Source: Gammaproteobacteria bacterium (GTDB taxonomy: Bacteria > Pseudomonadota > Gammaproteobacteria > Pseudomonadales > Oleiphilaceae). Taken from it: a stretch of 64,000 nucleotides of DNA. The translations under genes and the position numbers were made by a program. The notes under the pieces were generated by a model, which saw nothing but the letters and a program-made list of their open reading frames with translations, was not told the DNA's origin and ran no database searches. The stretch lies in assembly GCA_002747055.1 (NCBI GenBank), contig PDSQ01000027.1, forward strand, positions 57,443 through 121,442, written 5' to 3'. Positions 1 to 9,105 of the stretch are shown piece after piece (the stretch's first letter is position 1; every line of letters starts with the position of its first letter).

Positions 1-2
1 TG

Positions 3-929
3 TCCCAGGAATTGGGGTTTTTGATGCCATCTGTGCATATTCGGGATAATCTGGATTTAATGCCTACGATGTACCGAATTGCGTTGATGGGGGTCGGAGT
101 GGCTGAAGGAGAAGTCCACCCGGATCGCGAACTGGCAATCAACCCGGGTCAGGTTTTTGGCAAGGTCGAAGGGATACCGGGCAAAGATCCGGCATTTGGT
201 TTGGAGGCAGTTTGGATCGAGACAGGGTTGAAAGATCAAGCCCAGACACTTGGCTACACCGTGGTGGATTCAAGTACCGTTGTGGCAACGCACCTGAATC
301 AGGTGCTTAGCAAGCATGCGCACGAGTTGATAGGCCATGAGGAAGTCCAGCAATGGCTTGATCAGCTTGCCAAGGTGTCCCCGAAACTGGCCGATGAACT
401 GGTTCCAAATACTATTACAATCAGTCAGTTACTCAAGGTGTTGCAGCAGTTGCTAGTAGAGGGTGTGCCGATTCGGGATATGAGAAGTATCGCCGAAGCG
501 TTGGTCAATCTGTCACCGAGAACGCAAGATGCGACTCAGCTGACCTCGGCAGCTCGACAGGCACTCAGGCGAATGATTGTGCAGAATTTATGCGAGGGCG
601 AGGCAGAATTGCCGGTAATCACGCTCGATCCGGGGCTGGAACAGATATTGCTTAAGTCTGTACAGCAAGCACAGAATTCTGGCGCTGCTGGCGATGATAT
701 GGGGCTGATTCTCGAACCTTCGCTGGTCGAAAAGCTGCAGTCGTCTCTTGCGGAAGCGGCGCAACGCCAGGAAATGCTTGGCAAACCAGCGATCTTGCTG
801 GTATCTGCGGCACTCAGGCCAGTCTTGGCCAAGTTTGTTCGCTACGGTATAGAACGATTGTCAGTACTTTCTTATCAGGAGGTGCCGGACAACAAGCAAA
901 TAACGATTGTCGCATCTGTTGGGCAATAA
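3..929 (+). CDS. flhA: Flagellar export gate protein FlhA, C-terminal part (gene runs in from the left)
   Basis: Only the last 308 or so codons are present; the frame is open at the left edge, so the true start lies outside the window. The piece is the cytoplasmic domain of FlhA, the nonameric ring of the flagellar type III export gate that docks chaperone-substrate complexes. The motif MPSVHIRDNL near its start and the stretch HAHELIGHEEVQQWLD are characteristic of the family. The membrane segments are not included. flhF begins 23 bases downstream on the same strand, as in Pseudomonas and Vibrio polar-flagellum clusters. Family assignment is secure. Confidence 0.95.
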   Translation, partial: SQELGFLMPSVHIRDNLDLMPTMYRIALMGVGVAEGEVHPDRELAINPGQVFGKVEGIPGKDPAFGLEAVWIETGLKDQAQTLGYTVVDSSTVVATHLNQVLSKHAHELIGHEEVQQWLDQLAKVSPKLADELVPNTITISQLLKVLQQLLVEGVPIRDMRSIAEALVNLSPRTQDATQLTSAARQALRRMIVQNLCEGEAELPVITLDPGLEQILLKSVQQAQNSGAAGDDMGLILEPSLVEKLQSSLAEAAQRQEMLGKPAILLVSAALRPVLAKFVRYGIERLSVLSYQEVPDNKQITIVASVGQ

Positions 930-952
930 ATTGACGATCAGAGGCTCCCGAT

Positions 953-2389
953 ATGAATGTTAAAAAGTTTTTCGCCCCAACCATGCAGGCAGCACTTAAA
1001 CAGGTTCGGGAAGCGGTCGGTGCGGATGCGGTGATCCTGTCAAGTAGAAAGGTTGACGGGGGTATCGAGATCGTCACGGCAACAGACTACGATGAACAAC
1101 AAATGCTGGCAGATTATTCCGGGGATCCGGCCAGCGCTGTACCAGGCGAGTCACCGACTCTAGGCCAGTTGGCCCGACTGCAAGCCGAGAAACATTTGGT
1201 GCTTGAGCGGCAAAAACAAAAAAGCCGGGAACGCATCGCCTCTATTACAAAGTCCAGAGGAAAAAAAGCCCTGGTCGATGAGCTGGAAAACCGTTTTCGC
1301 GACAGTGGCTTTAGTTCTTATCAGTCAGTACAGGATCGACCACGACAGACAGCCAAAAAAGAAAAAAATCGCCATGAAGCCGGTAAAAAACTGGAGTGGT
1401 CAGTGCCACCTCCGGCATCTGCTCAGACACCGGATACGACTGCATCAGGTCATTCATTTGAAGGCCCGCAAGTGGCTGTCAATACCCAGACACTCAATGA
1501 GATGAAGTCACAAATTCTGCAATTGCAGGATATGTTGAAAGCCCAGATAAAAGAGACAGAAAAGAAAACTTCTACCGTCTACAAGGAACTGAAAGACCGT
1601 CTTTGTCTTATGGGGTTGGATTCATCGTTTCGGGAGGCGTTGTTGCAGGGAGTGTTGAAAGAGAAAGATATGTCCGTCGCCTGGCGTCAAATTGTTGGCG
1701 AGATGGCGGATCAGGTCGTGGTGGAAGACCAGGAGATCATCGAACAAACCGGCTGTGTCGCTTTTCTCGGTGCCACTGGCGCAGGAAAAACCACGACCAT
1801 TGGCAAGTTGGCGACACGTTTCGTGCTTCGCCATGGCGCCCGAAATATCGCTCTGGTTACCACCGACCGGTATCGTATTGCGGCACATGAGCAGTTAAGG
1901 ATGTTTGGCAGAATTCTCGATGTCTCGGTCAGTATCGTCGATGGTCAAAACTCGCTCAATAATGTTCTGGATAAGCTTCGGGATAAAAAACTGGTATTGA
2001 TCGACACGGCCGGACTCAACCAAAACTGTGCTGACTGGCAGGCGCAACTGGCTGAGTTTACTGAATGTAAATATAAGATCAAGCACTATCTCGTGATTCC
2101 TGCCACAAGTCAGTTGCAGATTATCAAGTCATCATTTCATGCCCACGCACCGGTTGGCTTACAGGGTTGTGTTGTGACTAAAACAGATGAAGCGATAAGC
2201 CTGGGCGAGGTCATTGGCTTTTTGTGTATTGAAAAACTGCCCGTTTCCTATATTACCGATGGCCAGAAAATACCGGACGACATTCAGCCTGCCAACTCGT
2301 CTGTATTGGTTGGAAAGGCTGTATCTCTGTTGCAGGATCTGGCACTGGCAAGCAATAAGGGCTTGTCTAATTGTGATACAGGGTCTTAA
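953..2389 (+). CDS. flhF: Flagellar biosynthesis GTPase FlhF
   Basis: A 478-residue SRP-type GTPase that sets the polar site and number of flagella. The N-terminal half is a variable basic and Gln/Lys-rich region. The NG domain follows, with the P-loop GATGAGKTTT at about residue 273 and the G3 motif DTAG at about residue 350. The start ATG gives MNVKKFFAPTM, the conserved FlhF beginning. It lies between flhA and fleN, the usual order. The gap to fleN is about 255 bases, longer than in many relatives, where the genes nearly touch. FlhF normally works with FleN, which restrains it. Confidence 0.95.
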   Translation: MNVKKFFAPTMQAALKQVREAVGADAVILSSRKVDGGIEIVTATDYDEQQMLADYSGDPASAVPGESPTLGQLARLQAEKHLVLERQKQKSRERIASITKSRGKKALVDELENRFRDSGFSSYQSVQDRPRQTAKKEKNRHEAGKKLEWSVPPPASAQTPDTTASGHSFEGPQVAVNTQTLNEMKSQILQLQDMLKAQIKETEKKTSTVYKELKDRLCLMGLDSSFREALLQGVLKEKDMSVAWRQIVGEMADQVVVEDQEIIEQTGCVAFLGATGAGKTTTIGKLATRFVLRHGARNIALVTTDRYRIAAHEQLRMFGRILDVSVSIVDGQNSLNNVLDKLRDKKLVLIDTAGLNQNCADWQAQLAEFTECKYKIKHYLVIPATSQLQIIKSSFHAHAPVGLQGCVVTKTDEAISLGEVIGFLCIEKLPVSYITDGQKIPDDIQPANSSVLVGKAVSLLQDLALASNKGLSNCDTGS

Positions 2390-2644
2390 ATAGGCCAATA
2401 GTTTACTGTTGCGCTGTTTGTGGCGCCGTTTTGTGGCACTATTGACCGAGTGCTGTTGCGAGAGTCATCGATTAGCGCCAGTGTGCGGGATGCCGGTTTT
2501 CGATTCGACGGGTTTGCAAACCTTGTGGCTTTGAAATACCGGGCTTTCAAAATACCAAAAATGAAAGGTAGGCAACTTGAATATGGATTTATTGATTTTG
2601 CGGAATCTCGGTGAGGTATGCAAAAGGTTGAAGGAGTTTCGCTT

Positions 2645-3460
2645 ATGAGCAGTACTCACCCGGTGCAAGTGATCGCTGTCACCGGCGGCAAAGGAGGCGT
2701 GGGGAAAAGCAATGTCTCCGTTAACCTGGCGATCGGTCTGGCCGAGTTGGGGCGTCGAGTCATTCTGCTGGATGCTGACCTGGGCTTGGCGAACATCGAT
2801 GTTTTGCTGGGTATCACGGGTAAGCGAAATATCGCCGATGTACTTAACGGTCAGTGCAGTCTTCGAGATGTACTGGTCGATGGCCCGAAAGGCATAAAAA
2901 TTGTGCCGGCTTCGTCGGGTACCCAGAAAATGACCTCGCTCAGTCCGCTGGAGCATGGCGGGTTGATCAACGCATTCAGTGAGCTGAGCGATAATGTCGA
3001 TGTATTGATCGTTGATACTGCTGCCGGCATTTCGGAAGGGGTGGTGAGTTTTTTGCGTGCCTCTCAGGAAATTATCATGGTGGTGTGCGATGAGCCCACT
3101 TCGATAACCGATGCCTATGCGTTGATGAAATTGCTGCATCGGGATTATGATCTGTTTCGATTTCGGGTTCTGGCCAACATGGTCAAAACTCCGCATGATG
3201 GAACCTTGCTGTTTGCCAAACTTTCCAAGGTGATCGAGCGTTTTCTGGATGAGGTGGCGCTGCAATATATTGGTTGTATTCCACACGATGATAGTGTCAA
3301 AAAAGCCGTGCAGCGTCAGCGAGCCGTGGTTGAAGCATACCCCAGATCGAAAGCCGCCATTGCGTTGAAAGCACTTGCCAAAAAGGCAGACAGCTGGCCG
3401 TTGCCGGCATCCCCTCGCGGCCATTTGGAGTTTTTTGTTGAACGTCTGGTGGATGTCTGA
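2645..3460 (+). CDS. fleN: Flagellar number regulator FleN/FlhG (MinD-like ATPase)
   Basis: A ParA/MinD-family ATPase of 271 residues that limits flagellar number by antagonising FlhF and the FleQ master regulator. The deviant Walker A motif KGGVGKS lies at about residue 15, and DADLGLANIDVLLG and VDTAAGIS follow as expected for the family. I chose ATG 2645, giving MSSTHPVQVIAVTGG, because GAAGGAG sits nine bases upstream and the Pseudomonas protein begins similarly. An ATG at 2618 is an alternative that adds nine residues. The 255 bases between flhF and this gene contain no convincing gene. fliA follows after about 130 bases. Confidence 0.93.
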   Translation: MSSTHPVQVIAVTGGKGGVGKSNVSVNLAIGLAELGRRVILLDADLGLANIDVLLGITGKRNIADVLNGQCSLRDVLVDGPKGIKIVPASSGTQKMTSLSPLEHGGLINAFSELSDNVDVLIVDTAAGISEGVVSFLRASQEIIMVVCDEPTSITDAYALMKLLHRDYDLFRFRVLANMVKTPHDGTLLFAKLSKVIERFLDEVALQYIGCIPHDDSVKKAVQRQRAVVEAYPRSKAAIALKALAKKADSWPLPASPRGHLEFFVERLVDV

Positions 3461-3591
3461 TATTGATCGCAGAAAAACCCTCTCACCCTTGTCAGTGATC
3501 TATACTGTGATAAACGGAGGCTGTGTCGAGCGTGAATTCAGCCGGGTAGTCGAATTCTCAGGCCCTTTTAAAATCAATAAAAACTCATGTG

Positions 3592-4323
3592 ATGACATTG
3601 GCAAGTGGTCTTTCAATGTACAAAGATGTGCGTTCCCGTCAGACGGATGAGCTGGTTCACAAGCATGCGCCTTTAGTTAAACGGATAGCCCAACATTTGC
3701 TGGCGCGGTTGCCAGAAAGCGTTCAGATAGAGGATCTGATTCAAAGCGGAATGATTGGTCTGTTAGAGGCATCACGCAAGTATGATGTGTCAAAAGGGGC
3801 CTCGTTCGAAACCTATGCCGGTATCCGAATTCGTGGTGCCATGATGGATGAAATTCGCAAGGGAGACTGGGTGCCCAGATCCGTCCATCGCAATAGCCGG
3901 AAAATTGCCGACACTATTAAAAGTGTCGAGGATCGTTTGGGTCGCGATGCGCGCGACAGTGAAGTGGCCGAGGCAATGGGCGTGAGTCTGGATGAATATT
4001 ATGCACTTAGCCAGGATTCATTGAGTGGAAAACTGTTCAGTTTTGAAGAAATCCTGGAATCCGGTGAAGACTCGGCCAGCCTGTCTGATCTCGATGCGGG
4101 TGGCCTTTATGACGGTATTCAAAAAGCGGAGTTCCAACAAAAACTGGCCGAAGCGATAAACGGGTTGCCGGAGAAAGAAAAGCTGGTTTTATCGTTGTAC
4201 TACACCGAAGAGCTCAACCTGAAAGAAATAGGGCAAATCCTCTCGGTGAGTGAATCTCGGGTCAGTCAGATTCACAGTCAGGCGGCGTTAAGGCTTAGAT
4301 CCCGGTTAATCGACTGGGCCTGA
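3592..4323 (+). CDS. fliA: Flagellar sigma factor FliA (sigma-28)
   Basis: Sigma-28, about 243 residues, directs RNA polymerase to late flagellar and chemotaxis promoters. Region 2 is seen in LVKRIAQHLLARLP and EDLIQSGMIGLLEA, and region 4 in EKLVLSLYYTEELNLKEIG followed by SESRVSQIHSQA, the DNA-binding helices. The beginning MTLASGLSMYKD resembles Pseudomonas FliA, which favours ATG 3592 over the GTG just before it or ATG 3616. No strong Shine-Dalgarno sequence separates these choices. It lies between fleN and cheY, the standard order. Confidence 0.94.
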   Translation: MTLASGLSMYKDVRSRQTDELVHKHAPLVKRIAQHLLARLPESVQIEDLIQSGMIGLLEASRKYDVSKGASFETYAGIRIRGAMMDEIRKGDWVPRSVHRNSRKIADTIKSVEDRLGRDARDSEVAEAMGVSLDEYYALSQDSLSGKLFSFEEILESGEDSASLSDLDAGGLYDGIQKAEFQQKLAEAINGLPEKEKLVLSLYYTEELNLKEIGQILSVSESRVSQIHSQAALRLRSRLIDWA

Positions 4324-4482
4324 GAGACGAATCGTTTTATTATTGAACAAGGTGGGTTAAGGGAATTGAATTCATTTGTTTTTTGCCACTAAAAAACTGG
4401 ATACCCGGCAAACTCAAGCTAGACTTTACTTTAATGCTATTAGGTTGATCAGGGTGTCCAACCTCGCCAATTGGAGGTCGAT

Positions 4483-4866
4483 TTGGATAAGAACATGAAA
4501 ATTCTGGTCGTAGATGATTTTTCTACGATGAGAAGAATTATTAAAAACCTGTTAAGAGACTTGGGTTTTTCTAATACAGATGAAGCGGATGATGGCAATA
4601 CAGCTTTGCCCATGCTTAAAACCGGCAAGTATGATTTCCTTGTTACAGACTGGAATATGCCGGGAATGACCGGGATAGACCTACTGCGTGCAGTCCGGGC
4701 GGATGATGGCCTGAAAAACCTGCCAGTGCTTATGGTAACGGCAGAGGCCAAACGTGATCAGATTGTTACGGCTGCCCAGGCTGGTGTGAATGGTTATGTG
4801 GTTAAACCCTTTACCGCTGCGGTGCTTAAAGAAAAAATCGAAAAGATTTTTGAACGAATCGAGTAG
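4483..4866 (+). CDS. cheY: Chemotaxis response regulator CheY
   Basis: A single receiver domain that, once phosphorylated by CheA, binds the flagellar switch. The acidic pocket (DD in [12 protein letters not shown]), the phosphoacceptor Asp in VTDWNMPG (about residue 56), the conserved Thr in VMVTAEA and the Lys in VVKPF are all present. The start is chosen as TTG 4483 (giving [12 protein letters not shown]) because GGAGGT at 4473-4478 lies just ahead, whereas ATG 4495 is 16 bases from it. The shorter form would still be functional, so the choice is uncertain. It heads the cheYZAB run. Confidence 0.94.
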   Translation: MDKNMKILVVDDFSTMRRIIKNLLRDLGFSNTDEADDGNTALPMLKTGKYDFLVTDWNMPGMTGIDLLRAVRADDGLKNLPVLMVTAEAKRDQIVTAAQAGVNGYVVKPFTAAVLKEKIEKIFERIE

Positions 4867-4891
4867 CTGTAACCAATCAGGCAATAATTCT

Positions 4892-5683
4892 ATGGTAGAT
4901 AAAAAAAAATGTGATGAGAAAGAGCCACTGTTAGACTTTGAAGTACAACTGAAAGATCAGGCAGCGAGCCTGAAATGTTTGGTCGATGCAGGCAATTATC
5001 CCGACGCTCTGAAGGTGATATCTGAACTCAATCAGACTCGGGATATGAGTTTGTACCATCAGGTTGGCCGGCTGACGCGAAGTTTGCACGAGGCAATACG
5101 CAGTTTTCATATCGACGCTTCGATGACGCAAAGTCAGAAAGACGAAATGTCGAAAATGGAAGATGCATCCGATCGTCTCGCTTATGTGGTCGAAATGACC
5201 AACAAGGCGGCGAACAAGACGCTGGATCTGGTTGAAGAGAGTATGCCGATCGCTTCTGGGATGAAACAGGAAGCTGATTTGCTTAAAGAAGACTGGGCGC
5301 GATTACAGCGCAGGGAAATGCAGCCGGAAGAATTCCGGCAACTGTACAAGAGAATGGACGTATTTCTCGAAAAAATGGCGGTTCAGGCGAATCAGGTCTA
5401 TCACAATTTGTCGGATATTCTGTTAGCACAAGACTTTCAGGATCTGACCGGGCAGGTGATTCAAAAAGTCACTAGCCTGGTGACCGAGGTGGAAACCAAT
5501 CTGGTGACACTCGTCAATATGGCCGGACAGATAGACAAGATAACAGGAACGGAACACAAGTTTGAACCAAAAGAAACGGATATAAGTCGTGGCGAAGGTC
5601 CACAAATGAAAGCGGATCAGCGAGTGGATCTGGTTTCGGGGCAGGATGACGTCGATGACTTGCTTTCCAGCTTGGGTTTTTAA
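4892..5683 (+). CDS. cheZ: CheY-P phosphatase CheZ
   Basis: A 263-residue helical protein that dephosphorylates CheY-P. The catalytic Gln helix is visible as LAQDFQDLTGQV at about residues 180-190. The extreme C-terminus DDLLSSLGF is the usual CheY-binding tail, set off by a flexible linker. The start ATG 4892 (MVDKKKCDEKE) fits the gap of 25 bases after cheY. An upstream in-frame extension overlaps cheY and is rejected. It belongs to the cheYZAB operon. Confidence 0.94.
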   Translation: MVDKKKCDEKEPLLDFEVQLKDQAASLKCLVDAGNYPDALKVISELNQTRDMSLYHQVGRLTRSLHEAIRSFHIDASMTQSQKDEMSKMEDASDRLAYVVEMTNKAANKTLDLVEESMPIASGMKQEADLLKEDWARLQRREMQPEEFRQLYKRMDVFLEKMAVQANQVYHNLSDILLAQDFQDLTGQVIQKVTSLVTEVETNLVTLVNMAGQIDKITGTEHKFEPKETDISRGEGPQMKADQRVDLVSGQDDVDDLLSSLGF

Positions 5684-5695
5684 TGAGGTGCTTTA

Positions 5696-7867
5696 ATGGC
5701 ATTTGAGGCCGATGAAGAAATACTGCAGGACTTTTTGGTAGAAGCCGGAGAAATCCTCGAGTTGTTGTCCGAGCAGTTGGTTGACCTGGAGCGGAATCCT
5801 GAAGATAAGGATTTGTTGAACGCGATTTTCCGCGGGTTTCATACCGTTAAGGGTGGTGCTGGGTTTTTGCAGCTGGATAACCTGGTGGATTGTTGCCATG
5901 TAGCTGAAAATGTCTTCGACACTCTGCGCAACGGTAAGCGGGCGGTCAATGCAGAGCTGATGGATGTGGTTCTACAGGCATTGGATTCGGTCAATGCAAT
6001 GTTTGACCAGGTTCGGGCCCGTCAAGAACCCTCGCCGGCTGAACCGGACTTGCTGGCACAATTGGCAAGACTGGCCGAGCCTGAAGGAGCAGGTGATACT
6101 GCTGAAGAAGCCATGGTCGTCAATACGAACTCGGTGGCAGAACCTGCTCAGAGTGAGGTCGCCAAATCTGGTGATATTACCGATGATGAGTTTGAACAAC
6201 TGCTGGATGCGCTCGACGAGCCGGGCAGCACGGCAGACAAGACGGCGGCAGAGGCCGCCGGTTTATCTACAGATAGTCCGCCAGCAGCCGTCGGCTCTGG
6301 CTCGGAATCGGAAGATGAAATAACCGAGGAAGAATTTGAACAATTGCTGGATGAACTGCATGGGCCTGGTAAAATCGGCCCGATTGTCCATGCTTCCGAA
6401 GCACCTGTCGCCGAGTCTGCCAGTGATGAGATTACCGATGACGAGTTTGAACAATTGCTCGATGAGCTGCATGGTAAGGGCAAGTTTAGTGGTTCGGTAG
6501 GGAGTGAGGCCGCCGCTGCATCTGTCCCTGCTGCGTCGGTAACACCTAAACCGTCAGCATCTTCGACACCTGCTGAGGCTGCCGCGAAATCCGAGCCGGC
6601 AGCGAAATCTGAATCCGCAAAGCCGGCTCGCAAGCCAACGAAAAAATCGGCGCCAGCGAAATCCGCAGGACGCGCTGCACGTCCGGGTAAAGACACACTC
6701 ATTGCGACTGAAACAACGGTTCGTGTCGATACCAAACGACTCGATGACATTATGAATATGGTCGGCGAACTGGTGCTGGTAAGAAATCGCCTGAAACGAC
6801 TCGGCGACGAAATAGCCGATGAAGGCATGCAAAAGGCGGTGTCCAATCTGGATGTCGTTACCGGAGACTTGCAGTCCGCAGTTATGCAGACCCGAATGCA
6901 GCCGATCAAAAAAGTGTTCGGTCGGTTTCCCCGGGTGGTCAGGGATCTGGCGCGTAATCTCAACAAAGAGGTCAATTTGGTTTTGAAAGGTGAAGATACC
7001 GATCTCGACAAGAATCTGGTCGAGGCACTATCGGATCCTTTGGTTCACCTGGTAAGAAATGCGGTAGATCACGGTGTCGAAGCGCCAGACGTAAGGCAAG
7101 CGGCAAATAAATCCCGAGCTGGGCGTGTCATTTTGTCAGCGGAACAAGAAGGTGATCATATTCTCTTGTCTATCGAAGATGATGGTGCGGGTATGGATCC
7201 TGACGTGCTGCGCGGCAAGGCTGTAGAGAAAGGTTTGTATGATCAGGATGCGGCTGACAGGTTGACCGATCAAGAGTGCTTCAATCTGATTTTCGCACCA
7301 GGTTTTTCAACCAAAGAAAAAATATCGGATGTGTCCGGCCGCGGTGTTGGCATGGATGTGGTGAAAACCAAAATTACCCAGCTTAACGGGCAGCTTAGTA
7401 TTGATTCGGAGATGGGAAAAGGAACCAGGATTAGCATCAAAGTGCCTTTAACCCTGGCAATTATGCCGACCTTGATGGTGATGCTCGGAGATCAGTCTTT
7501 TGCCTTTCCGTTGGTCAGTGTTGTCGAAATATTTCATCTTGACATTACGCGTACGAATGTGGTCGATGGTCAGGAATGCGTAGTGGTGCGGGATAAGGTC
7601 TATCCGCTCTTTCATATTAAAAGGTGGCTGGTTAAAGGTGCCGAGAATCTCACCAAGTCTGACTCTGCGCATGTGGTTATCGTCGCCGTTGGCACTAAGC
7701 GGGTGGGTTTTGTCGTCGATCAGCTTGTCGGTCAGGAAGAAGTCGTAATCAAGCCCTTGGGTAAAATGCTGCATGGCACTCCGGGTATGGCGGGAGCGAC
7801 AATTACCGGGGATGGCAGAATAGCACTGATTATGGATATCCCCAGCTTGTTGCAGCGTTATGCCTGA
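5696..7867 (+). CDS. cheA: Chemotaxis histidine kinase CheA
   Basis: A 723-residue kinase that phosphorylates CheY and CheB in response to receptors. The P1 Hpt domain carries the phosphoacceptor His49 in FRGFHTVKGGAGF. A long Ala/Pro/Glu-rich linker (about residues 130-330) follows, holding three copies of an acidic motif, listed separately, in place of a clear P2 domain. Dimerisation helices begin near TTVRVDTKRLDD. The ATPase domain shows the N box LVRNAVDHGVE (about 452), G1 DDGAGMDP (about 496) and G2 GRGVGMDVV (about 549). A CheW-like P5 domain closes the protein. It starts 12 bases after cheZ. Confidence 0.96.
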   Translation: MAFEADEEILQDFLVEAGEILELLSEQLVDLERNPEDKDLLNAIFRGFHTVKGGAGFLQLDNLVDCCHVAENVFDTLRNGKRAVNAELMDVVLQALDSVNAMFDQVRARQEPSPAEPDLLAQLARLAEPEGAGDTAEEAMVVNTNSVAEPAQSEVAKSGDITDDEFEQLLDALDEPGSTADKTAAEAAGLSTDSPPAAVGSGSESEDEITEEEFEQLLDELHGPGKIGPIVHASEAPVAESASDEITDDEFEQLLDELHGKGKFSGSVGSEAAAASVPAASVTPKPSASSTPAEAAAKSEPAAKSESAKPARKPTKKSAPAKSAGRAARPGKDTLIATETTVRVDTKRLDDIMNMVGELVLVRNRLKRLGDEIADEGMQKAVSNLDVVTGDLQSAVMQTRMQPIKKVFGRFPRVVRDLARNLNKEVNLVLKGEDTDLDKNLVEALSDPLVHLVRNAVDHGVEAPDVRQAANKSRAGRVILSAEQEGDHILLSIEDDGAGMDPDVLRGKAVEKGLYDQDAADRLTDQECFNLIFAPGFSTKEKISDVSGRGVGMDVVKTKITQLNGQLSIDSEMGKGTRISIKVPLTLAIMPTLMVMLGDQSFAFPLVSVVEIFHLDITRTNVVDGQECVVVRDKVYPLFHIKRWLVKGAENLTKSDSAHVVIVAVGTKRVGFVVDQLVGQEEVVIKPLGKMLHGTPGMAGATITGDGRIALIMDIPSLLQRYA
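6173..6475 (+). repeat. Three in-frame copies of an acidic 16-17 residue motif in the CheA linker
   Basis: Copies lie at 6173-6220, 6314-6364 and 6425-6475 and encode DITDDEFEQLLDALDE, DEITEEEFEQLLDELHG and DEITDDEFEQLLDELHG. The core (D/E)EFEQLLD is kept in all three, while the spacers between them differ. Copies 2 and 3 are most alike and share the following G-K-rich tail. The regular spacing within a disordered linker suggests repeated short binding motifs, perhaps for CheY or CheB in place of a folded P2 domain; that role is inference. Confidence 0.85.
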
Positions 7868-7944
7868 TGTCGAGAGTAAGGCTTTGGCATGGCGCCAAAC
7901 TAACAGTCGGTGTGTTTGATTGTGGTAGAAAGAAGGGGAAATAG

Positions 7945-9105
7945 ATGACTGTTAGAGTGCTTGTGGTCGATGATTCAGGGTTTTTCCGTCGAAGGGTGGC
8001 AGAAATACTCAAACCGGTTGCTGAAATTGAAGTGGTGGGAGCCGCTTGCAATGGTCGGGAAGCCGTCGAGTTGGTGCCTCAGCTTCGACCCGATGTGATT
8101 ACCATGGACTATGAAATGCCGGTTATGGATGGCATTACCGCCGTGCGGCAAATTATGGCTAGCAACCCGACCCCTGTTTTGATGTTTTCTTCTCTCACCC
8201 ATGAAGGTGCGCGTGTCACGCTGGATGCGTTGGAAGCCGGTGCCGTGGATTTTTTACCAAAGAATTTTGAAGATATTTCGAGAGACGGTCATAAACTCCA
8301 GAAAATCTTGAAGAAACGTATCATCGATGTTGCGCAAAGTCGTGGCAAGCTTGGATCCCTGTGCCCACCAATAGCAAAAAGCTCAGCCTCGGCACTTCGC
8401 GTGCCGGCATCATCGGCTTTTTTTGCCCGGTCGTCTGCCACGGCACCATCGAAAAAGAAAGAATTTACCATCGATCGACAAAACCTGGAGCGTCCGACCC
8501 GGCCTAAAGAAGCCGCCCCATCCGGGCAAAAGGTCAAGCCAAAGTCCTACAGTTGCGTTTTGATTGGTGCTTCGACCGGTGGGCCTGTCGCACTGCAAAA
8601 GGTATTGACCAGGTTGAAACCGGATTTTCCCGCTCCAATTTTACTGGTTCAGCATATGCCCGCCAGTTTTACCCCTGCGTTTGCCGAGCGACTGAATAAA
8701 ATCTGTCAAATAACTGTCAAAGAAGCCGAAGACGGAGATAGGTTGCAAAAAGGCTTGTCGTTACTGGCTCCCGGTGGTGAACAGATGATGCTTGATAGTC
8801 ATGGCAGGGTAAGGATATTGCCCGGTGATAGTCGAGTGAATTACAAACCCTGTGTTGATGTGACCTTTGGTTCGGCGGCCAGACTGATGCCCGGAAAAAC
8901 ATTGGGGATTATCTTGACAGGTATGGGGGCTGACGGGAAAGAAGGTTGCCGAATGATGAAACAAACCGGATCGGCTGTCTGGTCTCAGGATGAAAAGTCT
9001 TCCGTAATTTATGGTATGCCTATGGCAGTGGCAAAAGCGGGCTACACCGATATGGTCATGAATCTCGATGATATTGGCGACAACCTGGCCAAGGGTGTGA
9101 TCTAA
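7945..9105 (+). CDS. cheB: Chemotaxis glutamate methylesterase CheB
   Basis: A 386-residue response regulator that removes methyl groups from chemoreceptors for adaptation. The receiver domain has the acidic pair in VLVVDDSG and the phosphoacceptor Asp in TMDYEMP (about residue 56). A Ser/Lys-rich linker leads to the methylesterase domain, with the triad Ser in GASTGGP (about 209), His in QHMPASF (about 236) and Asp in GMGADGKEG (about 328). AAGGGGAAA precedes ATG 7945. The stop codon abuts the motC start with no gap, suggesting coupled translation. Confidence 0.95.
   Translation: MTVRVLVVDDSGFFRRRVAEILKPVAEIEVVGAACNGREAVELVPQLRPDVITMDYEMPVMDGITAVRQIMASNPTPVLMFSSLTHEGARVTLDALEAGAVDFLPKNFEDISRDGHKLQKILKKRIIDVAQSRGKLGSLCPPIAKSSASALRVPASSAFFARSSATAPSKKKEFTIDRQNLERPTRPKEAAPSGQKVKPKSYSCVLIGASTGGPVALQKVLTRLKPDFPAPILLVQHMPASFTPAFAERLNKICQITVKEAEDGDRLQKGLSLLAPGGEQMMLDSHGRVRILPGDSRVNYKPCVDVTFGSAARLMPGKTLGIILTGMGADGKEGCRMMKQTGSAVWSQDEKSSVIYGMPMAVAKAGYTDMVMNLDDIGDNLAKGVI

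Noticed and set aside
2420..2614. A 64-residue frame between flhF and fleN
   Set aside because: No ribosome site or family resemblance, and unusual composition for a flagellar gene; treated as intergenic.
2465..3424. A 319-codon minus-strand frame opposite fleN
   Set aside because: It overlaps a secure ATPase gene almost entirely and has no recognisable domain.
4389..4420. A possible FliA (sigma-28) promoter before cheY
   Set aside because: TAAA is present, but the expected GCCGATAA-like -10 element at proper spacing is not.
6148..7011. A long minus-strand frame of 287 codons opposite cheA
   Set aside because: It is Ser/Ala-rich because it mirrors the Ala/Glu-rich CheA linker; cheA is certain.
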